Source: Carboxylicivirga sp. M1479 (GTDB lineage: Bacteria; Bacteroidota; Bacteroidia; Bacteroidales; Marinilabiliaceae). Taken from it: a DNA stretch of 64,000 nucleotides. The notes under the pieces were generated by a model. It was given only the letters and a program-made list of their open reading frames with translations, ran no database searches and was not told the DNA's origin. Location: positions 62,001 through 126,000 of the forward strand of contig NZ_VKDE01000010.1 in assembly GCF_007097485.1 (NCBI RefSeq). Direction: 5' to 3'. Shown piece after piece: positions 8,516 through 18,211 of the stretch. Each line of letters opens with the position of its first letter. The first letter of the stretch is position 1. A program made the position numbers and the translations under genes.

Positions 8516-9781
8516 CTACAAGTACCTTCCTTTTCTTCGTTTTATCGTATTCTTCTTTCTTTGGCGTGTACTTTTTCGATGCTCCCAATCCCGATAGTTT
8601 AATAACTCAATAACCAACTGGTGATTTATCCGTTGCCAAAAGCTAATCTCAGTATGTTGCAGCTGATGGGCTCGTTGAGAATTTTCATATTGAAGTTGCT
8701 TAGCTACCAGGTATGCAAAATGTGATTGAATGGCCTTATCAACTACTTCTTGCTGTTGATTATTTATATGGCTCATAAATTCTTTATATAACTCACTCTT
8801 TGAAAGGTTTAATTCCTTTAGTACAATTCGTTTTTTATCTTTTGCAATTGACGATTCTTCTTTATCCACAATGGCATCAATCAGGTTCGGATTTTGCCGT
8901 AACAACTGTGCTGTATAATCTTTTACAATGCCTTTAAACTGCTCCTTGGTTAAGGTAAAATCCTTTAATCGAACGCTGTATTTCTTTAGTAGGAATTGAG
9001 CATCTATAACTGTTTGATGACGGGGCGAATAGATGTTATAATTACCATTCTTACTGATTTGATAAGGAACCATATTGTACTTCAAAAAAGCTCTTCTGAG
9101 CTCTTCTTTGGTATAAAAGCGGTATTGCTTTATCAATTCTTTTAGAATCTGCTCTGCCTGATTTTTAAGCTCTTCTTGCTGCTTAGAATTAATAGTGTGC
9201 CCTTGTTTGAAGTTGTATTGTGGCTTTTCCTCAAAAGCTGAAAGTTTTATAGAATGTCTCACTATTTTGCTATCCTGGTCAATAACCAGAATGCTTTGCC
9301 CTTGCTTTGATTGATATAATTGCAGATTGAATGCTTTCAGAACATCCTGGTATTCTTGCCGGTCGGTGATATTCGAGTTGTTTAATAGGTGAAACACCTC
9401 TTGAATGCTCGCTTTAAGGTTCGGGCTATCCGCTGATGACATAAGATGTAGATTGCCAAGGCTTTGTGTTTCAACTAAGTCATATTGCTGATTTATTTGC
9501 TTGATAAAATCCTGGATTACATAGCGGTCGTTGCTGTTTTTTATTTGCTTGCCCGAGTTTCTGTCAATGCGTGTGGATACAATGTGAAAATGTGTGCGTT
9601 GTATATCGGCATGCTCGTACACAAAGTAAGGTTGCTGTCCATAGCCCATGTGTTTCATAAAAGTATCAATTTCCTTTTTAAGTCCATCTTTTGTTAGTTT
9701 TTCTATCTCTGAATTTGTCGGGTTGATTGACGCATGAAAACATTTATTCCTACAACGTTTATTGCCTTTCTCGATGGCCAC
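8516..9781 (-). CDS. Relaxase / mobilisation nuclease, N-terminally truncated
   Basis: 421 residues from a GTG start, related to Bacteroides MobA/MobB-type relaxases that nick the transfer origin. The metal-binding histidines are present: H57 in YEHADI, then H64 and H66 in RTHFHIVSTRID. Full-length relatives start about 70 residues earlier, in the part that holds the catalytic tyrosine. Here an in-frame TAG (with LEQ before it) directly precedes the GTG, and before that only about 20 codons look related (QAKKPFVYPKVQRLEQ). The gene therefore looks 5'-damaged and probably cannot nick. The C-terminal half is charged and helical. mobC lies upstream, as in intact mobilisation modules. Confidence 0.75.
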   Translation of the reverse strand: MAIEKGNKRCRNKCFHASINPTNSEIEKLTKDGLKKEIDTFMKHMGYGQQPYFVYEHADIQRTHFHIVSTRIDRNSGKQIKNSNDRYVIQDFIKQINQQYDLVETQSLGNLHLMSSADSPNLKASIQEVFHLLNNSNITDRQEYQDVLKAFNLQLYQSKQGQSILVIDQDSKIVRHSIKLSAFEEKPQYNFKQGHTINSKQQEELKNQAEQILKELIKQYRFYTKEELRRAFLKYNMVPYQISKNGNYNIYSPRHQTVIDAQFLLKKYSVRLKDFTLTKEQFKGIVKDYTAQLLRQNPNLIDAIVDKEESSIAKDKKRIVLKELNLSKSELYKEFMSHINNQQQEVVDKAIQSHFAYLVAKQLQYENSQRAHQLQHTEISFWQRINHQLVIELLNYRDWEHRKSTRQRKKNTIKRRKGRYL

Positions 9782-9863
9782 CTATTGTTCCAAACGCTGA
9801 ACTTTGGGATAAACAAAAGGCTTCTTTGCTTGATGCTGTTTGATGGATTTTTATGACCACTAC

Positions 9864-10244
9864 TTATTTGATTTTTCGAAGATGTTGTCCCAATACCTCA
9901 TAGCAACGCTTCAACAGCTCGAAGCACTCCTTAAACGTTTGCTGGTCTTCTTCTGTCAGCATATAAGTATTGTAGGCATTCAACTTGTGTGCCACTTGAT
10001 TGAGATTGGTGCCTATTTTGGTCAGGTTGTAATCCATCGTTTTAAAGGTTCGAATGTAATTGTTGTTGACCGTAATATGTTTTGACAGGCGTTGTTTCAA
10101 AAGTCGTTCTCGGGCATAATCACTAAAGGAATTAAATTTCTCTAGCTTGACGTGTTCAACAATCTTTCTCTTTTCCGATTTAGTCAGATAGATTTTAAAT
10201 TGGATTATACGCCTCTCAGCGTTATTTCTACTTCGTCCCATCAC
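9864..10244 (-). CDS. MobC-like relaxosome protein
   Basis: 126 residues. The N-terminal part (RIIQFKIYLTKSEKRKIVE) resembles a ribbon-helix-helix DNA-binding domain. The C-terminal part contains DYNLTKIGTNLNQVAHKLN, the signature of MobC/MobA-accessory proteins that open DNA at oriT and help the relaxase. It ends about 80 bases before the relaxase start, in the order usual for Bacteroidota mobilisation genes. It looks intact. Confidence 0.85.
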   Translation of the reverse strand: MMGRSRNNAERRIIQFKIYLTKSEKRKIVEHVKLEKFNSFSDYARERLLKQRLSKHITVNNNYIRTFKTMDYNLTKIGTNLNQVAHKLNAYNTYMLTEEDQQTFKECFELLKRCYEVLGQHLRKIK

Positions 10245-11246
10245 GTGAATTTATTAGCTTATACCTAGATATTGTTTGAGTCCCACCGGGCAAGTTTTTT
10301 TCGTTTTTTAGGTACTAAAAAACACATCTTGCATCCACTTCGTAAGAGATATTTCTAACACTGTTTTCTCTATCCGATTTTTACATACAATGGGTCTTTT
10401 TTACATGCGTAAGCCACCCATTTTGAAAGGTCATGTTTGGCAAAAGGAAGCGGAATAAAAAGCCTCGTGCGATGGAAAGAAGAATCAGTTCGAACAGATT
10501 TTGAGCGGACAGAGCAATGGGCATGTATTTTGCGGGACGCAATAATAACAAGCTTTTTGCTGTTGGGCCAGTGCGGTGGGAAAGAAAATGTGTTGGAATG
10601 ATTCTGGCGCGTTTATGCCGAACACTTTTGCATCAAACCATGACCGTTCACACCTTTGCTGAAGCATGTATAAAAAAGCATGGCTCTTAAAAATTTCTTT
10701 GATTTTCATGGTGGTAATTTTTGGGTGTTATTCTGTCTTATTAAATTACCAACTCATTTATTACTAATAAATAAGCAAAATCCATCAAATCGAATCAAAT
10801 GGTACTATTTTCCGAATTTGGACGTCATTTTTCACAAACAGCTCGAAGAAAAATGAAAATTATTTTCTCAAAAAATTGAAGTGATAAACATCAAATTTCT
10901 ACCGTCCATTCCTCTCTCCTCCTTCAAAATTTAATAGTCCTTTCTTCTTCTGCAAGGGTAGATAAACGACATCCAGATATGTCGCCCTTGCATTGAGCGA
11001 AAGTTCTATTTCCAATTCTTACGGAGGAGCGATACACTATACGGCAGAAATGATTAAAAAGATGAAGAAAAACATGGCATGCGCCGTGTATTTTTTCTTT
11101 TGGGAGGGAGCTCTGTCTATTGGCAGAAGATGGTTAAAATTATATACGTAAAATAGTTGATAATGATATTTATTGCATGCAAAGATTACATTTGCATGAT
11201 AGCTATAATATTTTTTCACCTTTGTTTGTAGTCAATTATATCAAAA
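10245..11246. other. Gene-poor stretch at the right end of the element
   Basis: Only short frames without recognisable motifs are found on either strand. The AT-rich sequence just upstream of mobC (10245-10330) is where an oriT would be expected, but no conserved nick site is recognisable. A dyad CATGCAAA-N7-TTTGCATG lies at 11176-11198. Confidence 0.4.
11176..11198. repeat. 8-bp perfect dyad near the right end of the element
   Basis: CATGCAAA, seven spacer bases, TTTGCATG. It lies about 120 bases inside the right att site; a protein-binding site is possible but unproven. Confidence 0.4.
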
Positions 11247-11264
11247 GTGACCAATGGGTGACTA
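11247..11264. repeat. Right-end GTGACCA-type pair (candidate arm site)
   Basis: GTGACCA at 11247 and GTGACTA at 11258, 11 bases apart. The 23-bp context matches the left-end pair at 3430-3452 with three mismatches. It lies about 55 bases inside the att repeat. Confidence 0.5.
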
Positions 11265-11318
11265 CTAAAATTATACAGTTATAACTTACTGAAAATATAA
11301 GCGTTGCGTAGACTCATA

Positions 11319-11341
11319 AAGTCCCGCCTTCGGTACTGAAA
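11319..11341 (+). repeat. Right attachment-site repeat (tRNA-Leu 3' fragment)
   Basis: Exact 23-bp copy of 5195-5217, the last part of tRNA-Leu copy 2 plus seven bases after it, with no tRNA body before it. It marks the distal border of the integrated DNA. Confidence 0.75.
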
Positions 11342-11441
11342 TGAGGGTGTCCAAAAACGGATTCCCTCTTTTTTCGTTCATAATCAATTAATTACAGCTA
11401 CTTTTATTTACTTATGTACCTGATATTAAGTATCTTATGGC

Positions 11442-11831
11442 ATGAAACAAATCAATTTCAAGCCCTATAATCAAGGTCAATCTGAATTGTTCCCATCGCG
11501 CCTTGATGAGTTTATTCCAGAGAACGCACCTGTTCGTATAGTTAGCCAAGTAGTAGATGAGCTCGATTTAAACGATATCGTTAGGAGTTATAAGGCTGGT
11601 GGTTGTAAAGGTTATCATCCCCGTATGTTACTAAAGGTATTGTTTTACAGTTATCTGAGTAATGTGTTTTCATGCCGAAAGATGGAGCAGGCCTTGACAG
11701 AAAGCATTGCTTATATGTGGCTAAGTGGAAAACAATTCCCAAAACATTCGTGCATCAACGACTTTAGAAGTAAACGTTTGAAGAAACACATCCATAAGTT
11801 GTTTAGCCAAGTGGTTTACATCCTGCAATGA
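11442..11831 (+). pseudogene. IS1182-type transposase, N-terminal remnant
   Basis: 129 residues match the DUF772 N-terminal domain of IS1182-family transposases (MKQINFKPYNQGQ, RLDEFIPENAPVRIVSQVVD, YHPRMLLKVLFYSYLSNVFS, then a SCINDFRS segment). A stop after SQVVYILQ removes the rest; normal proteins exceed 450 residues and contain the DDE catalytic core, absent here. Weakly related text (KSVTELRTNISQILRED) is still readable up to about 11970. A hairpin GAGGG/CCCTC with a T run at 11343-11374, directly after the att repeat, could be the IS end or a terminator. Confidence 0.75.
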
Positions 11832-12569
11832 TTAACCTCTTGTAGTTATGTTTTTAAGGATGGGGATTACAACATAAAAAGTGGAAGTCACTGAATTGAG
11901 AACCAATATAAGTCAAATACTTAGAGAAGACTCCCCAATTGATGATAGGACGGAATCCGAAAAAAGACAAAAATGATGTTTCTCCGCTGGATACTATAAA
12001 CGAGATATAAACGTCTAATCGTTTCTTCGAAGATGCACTGGGAACCTCCTTGGTACCGATTCGTATGACAGATGGTGTGGAAGGTGCATCAGAGAGACTT
12101 TATTTAACTCTCACTATCTACCAGATTATCATAGATTTCATGTCCATATAGGTACTAAAAGATATTCAAAATTATTCACCACTATAGCAAACTAATTTTT
12201 AAAGTTCCTTCAGGACAAAAACCACCAATCCCAATTTGATTCTATTACCTCGGTGCCGAATCCAACATCAAATATTTCGGCTCAAAGTGTAATGTATTAG
12301 TAGATATCATCCTAAGTAGCTATGATCTTTTAATTTCTGACATACTCATCACTCACGCCACCACTAACCTCAACGCGCAGTATATTGCAAAAACTTTATA
12401 GGTAAGGAGTAAAAAAGTAGATTAAGGTAAACGATGAATAAGACTATTTGGTCAGAAAACCTGTAGACAAGCGTAAATAGCCTAATCATCATCCCAAGTT
12501 CGACGTAACATAAATAACTTAGACATTAGTCGAACTCGGCTATTAATATAAATTGTAATTAACTTAAAT
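11832..12569. other. Gene-free stretch after the IS remnant
   Basis: No convincing gene on either strand. The first 150 bases hold decayed IS1182-type sequence. The remainder up to the DUF4625 gene shows no recognisable RNA, repeat or coding signal. Confidence 0.5.
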
Positions 12570-13019
12570 TTAAAAAACAACAATATCAATCGTTTTTGTT
12601 GTCACTTTCTCTTTCGCATCAATCAGTTCGAGTAATAACTTATAGGTTCCACTCAAACAATCTGCAGGAACATTCTCATTAAACAATAAATATGCCTCGA
12701 GTATATGCTTAGTACCTGTAAGTGCAATTACATTATCGGCTGGCGCCCAAGGATCCTTTATTCCGTTTAATGCCTTCAATTCCTCGGGAGCAATCAAGCT
12801 AACTTTAAGTTCTTTCAATGCAATGTCATCTTCGAAAATTCCCTCCAATATTAGATTGGCTCCCTTAGGTATAGATGCACCACTTGTAGGGCTTGTAATA
12901 TTCATTGTCGGTGGATGTTCATCAACAGGCTGAGGATCTTCACCATTACTTTTTGAACATGAGATTAATATGAACATGATTGCCCATATACTAATTATTG
13001 ACATAAGTTTTTTCATCAT
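12570..13019 (-). CDS. DUF4625-type lipoprotein
   Basis: About 149 residues from the ATG at 13019, chosen because it gives a proper lipoprotein signal (MMKKLMSIISIWAIM, then lipobox LISC); the frame is open further upstream. The mature part begins with a charged linker and an Ig-like segment (PPTMNITSPTSGASIPKG, later ILEGIFEDD) typical of DUF4625 proteins, small beta-sandwich lipoproteins found in Bacteroidota glycan loci. It is the last gene of block A, 151 bases after the DUF5107 gene. It probably sits on the outer membrane; its role in glycan binding is only suggested by context. Confidence 0.75.
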   Translation of the reverse strand: MMKKLMSIISIWAIMFILISCSKSNGEDPQPVDEHPPTMNITSPTSGASIPKGANLILEGIFEDDIALKELKVSLIAPEELKALNGIKDPWAPADNVIALTGTKHILEAYLLFNENVPADCLSGTYKLLLELIDAKEKVTTKTIDIVVF

Positions 13020-13170
13020 TTCCTTACAGATTAAGCAGTTATCAATTAATACATCAAAAACCAATTGAAAAGCAGGAGAACCTTTCTCCTGCTTCATAAT
13101 ATTTACACTTTTTCAGCGACTCCTCTTTTTGTTAAATTTAAGGATGTATAAACAAGAATTTAACCAACCA

Positions 13171-16100
13171 TCAAACAACTTCCAACTTTAAATCGGCAGC
13201 ACCCACATGCATTGAGTTTAAAGCCATTATTTCGTCAGCAAGCTTATCAGCCTTGTCTTGACTCCCTAATCCTTCTTCTGCTAATGCAATTAAGTATTTG
13301 GCATCTATTGTATTACGTTTTTGAATATCATCTTCAAAAACCAATAACAATGGTAGCGAAGTTGCGAAGTAATCAATTCTTACTTGTTCTTTCAATTTAG
13401 CATCAGCAAACTCTTTTATCTTATTCAATAAATCATTTGCCTCTTCTGTTTTTCCCAATTCACGTAAAGAAAGTGCTTTATAGTACGATAATTCAGAGTA
13501 AGCACTAACGGCCATATCAATAAAATCTCCTTCTTCGTTAGTACTGGCTTCGAAATGAACTTTTGCCTCGTCCCTTTTACCCATTGCTTTTAAAGCCATT
13601 CCTTTCCAATAATTGATGTGCGCTACTGCTTGTAAAGGATGGTATTTTTCACCTAAATTATCTGGTGTATCCATCGATTTAGTGAAATAAGTCAGTGCTG
13701 TTTCAGCATCCCCCTGCTGTAAAGCTACTTGCCCTAACTTCAGGCATGCATAGGTATACTGTCGTAACACCTGGCCTTCACCCCCCTCCCATGGATGGAA
13801 GTTACGATTTGCCATTAAACTCAATGCACTATTATAATCTCCCGTGAAATTATATAATGCAGCCAATTCCACAGAAAAATCATCACGTGTTGTGATTTGA
13901 TCTTTTATCGCTAATAAACTTTCCAGACGATCTTTAGGATCATCATTCAGCTTTTTACGTAATTGATCAAACTCGTAACGAATACGCATATCGTCTGGTG
14001 CCAACTCAATTGCTTTCATAAAGGCAGTTCTGGCTTTCTCTCCTTCTTCAAAAGTATTCCAATAAGCAATACCTAGGTTACGATACAATGTACCATAAGT
14101 ACTGTTAGCTTTGGCTGCTTTTTCCCAGGCTGCAATTGCATCTTCATGACGTTTCAGGTTGAAATAATAGTTACCTAAACCATACGCTGCTAAGGTATTT
14201 TCTTCATCAGCCTGTAATGCCCATTCCAAAACAATTTGTTCATAAATACGCGATGGGAATGCATAATCGTATGAAGCTGACTTTGTTTTATTCAAAATAT
14301 CTTTTGAGACTGCAGTCTCACCTTTTAAAGCATACAACCAAGCCAACACATATTCTGTCATAATTGACTTAGCCATTGGGTTTGGCACAGCACATTCAGG
14401 TATTTCGTTTTTATGATGCAACTCTATTACATCAATCGCTTCTTGATAAAAGCCTGCTTCAGCATAATCAATGGCGATATCAATAACGGTTTGAGCATCG
14501 TTACGAGATGATTCAATGAATTTGTCAAAATTACCCGTTAACGTTGCTAATTCAAACTTAGCCCATTGGTCTAGTGAATCTATTTTAAACAACTCATTAA
14601 GTACTTGTTGAGCAGCTTCTTTTTCACCTTGATATTTAAGAACTACAGCTTTCAAGATATAAGCTTTATTATTCTGTCGATTAGTATCCAACGACGCCTC
14701 AATATGCTCTAAAGCTGTTTCATAATTACCTTTCAAACAATCTAAGGTTGCTACCTGATAATAAGCTGAAGCACGCCATTCTGAATTCCAGGTTGATTTG
14801 TAGAATAATCCATACGCTTCATCCTTTTTACCTTGCAACGAACACGCCAGACCACAGAAATAATGCGCTTCGCCCGAAGCCGGGTTTGGATGATAAGTTG
14901 TCATGATATCTATTGCTGTGCGAAAATTCTTTTCAGCATCAGCAAACTTACCATTTTTCAATTCAACACGGCCCAATGCAATGTATGATTTGTAACTTTT
15001 AGGATCACGTTTAATCGCTTCTCTCCAGTAAGGCTCGGGATAACGAGTTGGGTGGCGATACAATTCTAGGTGCTCACCAATTAATTCCAGTTCGTTAGCA
15101 CTTTCAATTTCCTCTGGTTGCTTAGGCTCAAATGCCAACTTACGATTACGCTCTTTGCTCACTTCACGATGGTGATAGGCAATTAACTCTTTACCTGTTT
15201 CATCTAAGACAATAAGTGATACACTATTTTCTTGTCCCGTTTCAATCTGAATGCTGCTATCTTTCCATGGAACATCAGGCGATACTGTAATATTTTCAAA
15301 TATCTTCTTCTCGTTTCCAATCAGCAATACAAACTTTAGGTTTTCGAATTTACTACTAGCTGCAACACCTAAATCCAGTTTATTTCCTTGTTGTACCTCT
15401 AAGCGGATAGCCAAATCTTTATTGGCATTTTGTACCGGTCCTAAGTTCTTATAACTCCACCAGAATTGTGAGAATGTTTTTGTCTCATATGGTAACAAGT
15501 AAGTAAAATCTGGTTGATTATCGGTATAAACTCCTGCCATCAATTCAAAGTATGGTCCACCTTCATCAGTCAACTCGCGATCCCATGCACGACCAAAATC
15601 CTCGTTACCCCAAGTCCATTGTTTTTTACCAGGCGCAATATGACGGTTGGCCACATGAATAAATCCACCATCAGCTTTAAAATCATATCCACCAAAGAAA
15701 TCATACTTCGTGTCGCAAACCATATAACTGGTTGGAACAGGAATATTATTGTAGTTACGTAAATCGTTTGCCCCTTGTCTTTGGTGATATGGAATACCGT
15801 AATATTCATTTTCGGCATGAGGAAAACTACTCTGAGCACGCACTGCATGATCAGCCACATAATGCACATCAGGTGGGAAAAAACTTTGGTAATCTTTATG
15901 TACCTCAACCGCCACGTTAGCCCACCATAAGAATGTTTGTGTTAAGGGCGTGCGGTTAAACAAGCGTCCACGCAATTCAATTAATGAGCTGTTCGGGCGA
16001 AGCCTAATACCATGCATTCCTTTCAATCGGTACATTGAATCATATTCTGACATCCAAATAGTTCTGGCACCATCAGCTTCATGTTCGATGTAAACATCTG

Positions 16101-16530
16101 TTGGCAAATAGGTACCCGGACGGTGGTGCTGAGGCCAGTTAAACTCAACACCCCCACTAACCCAAGGCCCAGCTAAACCAACCAACGCTGGCTTAATTAC
16201 CTTTTGTTGATAAAAGAAATTATAATCTTTATTAGTCTTATCCTGAGCTTCAAAAATACGACCACCTATTTCGGGCAGCATCACTAATTTTACAAACTCA
16301 TTTTCAAGCATTGCTCCTTGATAGTCTTTATCCACTTTATGATCATACACTTTGTCGATAAAAGGAACAGGATACACCTTACCTGAAGACCCTTGATAAA
16401 CTCTTTTTTCAAAAAACACGGGATTAACTTCTGACTTTCCCAATTCGTAAGTAGGAATGTTCAACTTTTCTTGCCACGCTTTAACAGATTCCATCTCTTT
16501 CATATTTTGATATTTTTCCGATGTATGCAC
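13171..16530 (-). CDS. DUF5107 plus TPR-repeat protein
   Basis: 1119 residues with no signal peptide, so cytoplasmic. Residues about 30-480 match DUF5107, a large beta-sandwich domain with a galactose-mutarotase-like core (LPEIGGRIFEAQDKT, LAGPWVSGGVEFNWPQHHRP, later WTWGNEDFGRAWDREL). Residues about 490-1119 are tandem tetratricopeptide repeats (for example ALGRVELKNGKFADAEKNF and AYGLGNYYFNLKRHEDAIAA). Conserved histidines, glutamates and aspartates in the first domain suggest a carbohydrate-active site, but no reaction is known to me. It follows the sugar porter by 42 bases, so it may act on the imported sugar or oligosaccharide. The domain call is firm; the function is open. Confidence 0.85.
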   Translation of the reverse strand: MHTSEKYQNMKEMESVKAWQEKLNIPTYELGKSEVNPVFFEKRVYQGSSGKVYPVPFIDKVYDHKVDKDYQGAMLENEFVKLVMLPEIGGRIFEAQDKTNKDYNFFYQQKVIKPALVGLAGPWVSGGVEFNWPQHHRPGTYLPTDVYIEHEADGARTIWMSEYDSMYRLKGMHGIRLRPNSSLIELRGRLFNRTPLTQTFLWWANVAVEVHKDYQSFFPPDVHYVADHAVRAQSSFPHAENEYYGIPYHQRQGANDLRNYNNIPVPTSYMVCDTKYDFFGGYDFKADGGFIHVANRHIAPGKKQWTWGNEDFGRAWDRELTDEGGPYFELMAGVYTDNQPDFTYLLPYETKTFSQFWWSYKNLGPVQNANKDLAIRLEVQQGNKLDLGVAASSKFENLKFVLLIGNEKKIFENITVSPDVPWKDSSIQIETGQENSVSLIVLDETGKELIAYHHREVSKERNRKLAFEPKQPEEIESANELELIGEHLELYRHPTRYPEPYWREAIKRDPKSYKSYIALGRVELKNGKFADAEKNFRTAIDIMTTYHPNPASGEAHYFCGLACSLQGKKDEAYGLFYKSTWNSEWRASAYYQVATLDCLKGNYETALEHIEASLDTNRQNNKAYILKAVVLKYQGEKEAAQQVLNELFKIDSLDQWAKFELATLTGNFDKFIESSRNDAQTVIDIAIDYAEAGFYQEAIDVIELHHKNEIPECAVPNPMAKSIMTEYVLAWLYALKGETAVSKDILNKTKSASYDYAFPSRIYEQIVLEWALQADEENTLAAYGLGNYYFNLKRHEDAIAAWEKAAKANSTYGTLYRNLGIAYWNTFEEGEKARTAFMKAIELAPDDMRIRYEFDQLRKKLNDDPKDRLESLLAIKDQITTRDDFSVELAALYNFTGDYNSALSLMANRNFHPWEGGEGQVLRQYTYACLKLGQVALQQGDAETALTYFTKSMDTPDNLGEKYHPLQAVAHINYWKGMALKAMGKRDEAKVHFEASTNEEGDFIDMAVSAYSELSYYKALSLRELGKTEEANDLLNKIKEFADAKLKEQVRIDYFATSLPLLLVFEDDIQKRNTIDAKYLIALAEEGLGSQDKADKLADEIMALNSMHVGAADLKLEVV

Positions 16531-16572
16531 TCTTGTGAGAACCCATCAACCAGAAAAAAGGCTATATTTTAA

Positions 16573-17964
16573 CTACTTTATTATTTCTTTTTCAATTTGT
16601 TCCAATGATTTCCCTTTGGTTTCAGGTAACTTATTTTTAATGAAGATAAAACCTGCCAAACAAATCAATCCATACAACCAAAATGTGCCAGCAGCACCCA
16701 AAGTATCATTTAGTAACGGGAACGTGTATGTCAACAGAAAGCTGGCAGTCCACAATGCAATGGTAGATATCGCCATGGCTGCACCTCTAACTCTATTTGG
16801 GAATATCTCTGAAATCACCACCCAAACAATAGGAGCCAACGACATGGCATAAGTTGCAATGGCTACCAATACCATTACCAATAATACCCATCCTGAAATA
16901 TTAAAGAAATATGCTGCTCCTATTAGAATGTATACGAAGCTTAACCCTAGCGAACCGATTAACATCAATGTTCGTCGGCCTAACTTATCCACGGTAAAAA
17001 TAGCCACGAATGTAAATACAACATTAATAATACCAGTAATAACAATATTCATTAGGATGTCTGAAACACCGAAGCCAGCAGCTTTAAACACCTCTTCGGC
17101 ATAATTGAATATTACGTTAATGCCGCACCATTGCTGAAAAATAGCAATAACAACACCAATTGTTATTACTTTTCTTAATTCTGGTTTTAATAAACTTCGA
17201 AAGCTAAACTCTTCTTGTTTACTATTAAGAGTTGCTCTGATATTGATGTACTCCTGATGTGCATATTCGGCATTACCAATCTTCTTAAGTATAGCTTCTA
17301 CTTTCGACTCCTTACCCGATTTTGCCAGCCACCTTGGACTCTCAGGTATCAGAAACATCAGAATAAAGAAGAGGCCTGCAGGTAGTGTTTCAGCCCAAAA
17401 CATCCATCTCCACCCTGTTTGTCCATTCCATGATGCCAGGATATCAGCATCGGTAAAATATTCTGGAACAGGCTCTGCAATTTGCCAGTTTGCGATTTGA
17501 GCGGCCAAAATACCCAATACAATGGTCAACTGATTTAACGAAACAAACTTACCGCGCATCTCAGCAGGTGCTACCTCTGCTATATACATAGGTGATAAAG
17601 TAGATGCTAATCCAATACCTACACCGCCAATCAAACGGTAAATAATAAAAATGGTGAAATTATTGGTTGCGCCTGTACCAATAGCGGATAATGTAAACAT
17701 GAAAGCTGCAAAAATCAGCAACTTTTTTCGCCCATATCGATCACTTAACATACCTGACAATACGGCACCTACTAAACATCCTATCAAAGCGCTACTCATT
17801 GCCCAACCTTGCATGGCTGGTTGATTAGCAATTTGAAAAAATTGCTCATAAAAAGGCTTTGCTCCACCAATAACAACCCAATCGTACCCAAAAAGCAAAC
17901 CTCCCAATGCAGACACCATTGATATGCCTAACAAGTAACGTGTATTATATTTCGTCTTATTCAT
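16573..17964 (-). CDS. Sugar porter, major facilitator superfamily
   Basis: 463 residues with 12 predicted membrane helices, the normal size for XylE/GLUT-like sugar:H+ symporters of the inner membrane. Family signatures are present: GGLLFGYD (about 21-28), SDRYGRKK (74-81), PESPRWL (about 208), DKLGRRTL in the second half, and PETKGKSLEQ at the end. It lies between the GH2 gene and the DUF5107 gene on the same strand and probably imports the monosaccharide released by block A enzymes. The substrate is not predictable from sequence alone. Confidence 0.93.
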   Translation of the reverse strand: MNKTKYNTRYLLGISMVSALGGLLFGYDWVVIGGAKPFYEQFFQIANQPAMQGWAMSSALIGCLVGAVLSGMLSDRYGRKKLLIFAAFMFTLSAIGTGATNNFTIFIIYRLIGGVGIGLASTLSPMYIAEVAPAEMRGKFVSLNQLTIVLGILAAQIANWQIAEPVPEYFTDADILASWNGQTGWRWMFWAETLPAGLFFILMFLIPESPRWLAKSGKESKVEAILKKIGNAEYAHQEYINIRATLNSKQEEFSFRSLLKPELRKVITIGVVIAIFQQWCGINVIFNYAEEVFKAAGFGVSDILMNIVITGIINVVFTFVAIFTVDKLGRRTLMLIGSLGLSFVYILIGAAYFFNISGWVLLVMVLVAIATYAMSLAPIVWVVISEIFPNRVRGAAMAISTIALWTASFLLTYTFPLLNDTLGAAGTFWLYGLICLAGFIFIKNKLPETKGKSLEQIEKEIIK

Positions 17965-18211
17965 TTTAAAAAGGACTTTAATTAACTAATACAAAAAAAG
18001 CATCCTTCAGGTAAATATAAAATGGATGATTTAGGTTATCACATGGACATTTCTATCATATCATCTAAAAGCCGCCAAAACACAAACCAACTCTATATCA
18101 CCAGTTAATCAATGCACTATAATATATTATAAAAAAATGTGCATGCTTTTACATCGATAACCAATACAAAAACATGCACAATAAAATGCAATTTACTTTA
18201 TAGAGAATGCC

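Noticed and set aside
10485-11219. Short minus-strand frames of 74 and 60 codons at the right end of the element
   Set aside because: Cysteine- and tyrosine-rich text without family resemblance; no promoter or neighbour supports them.
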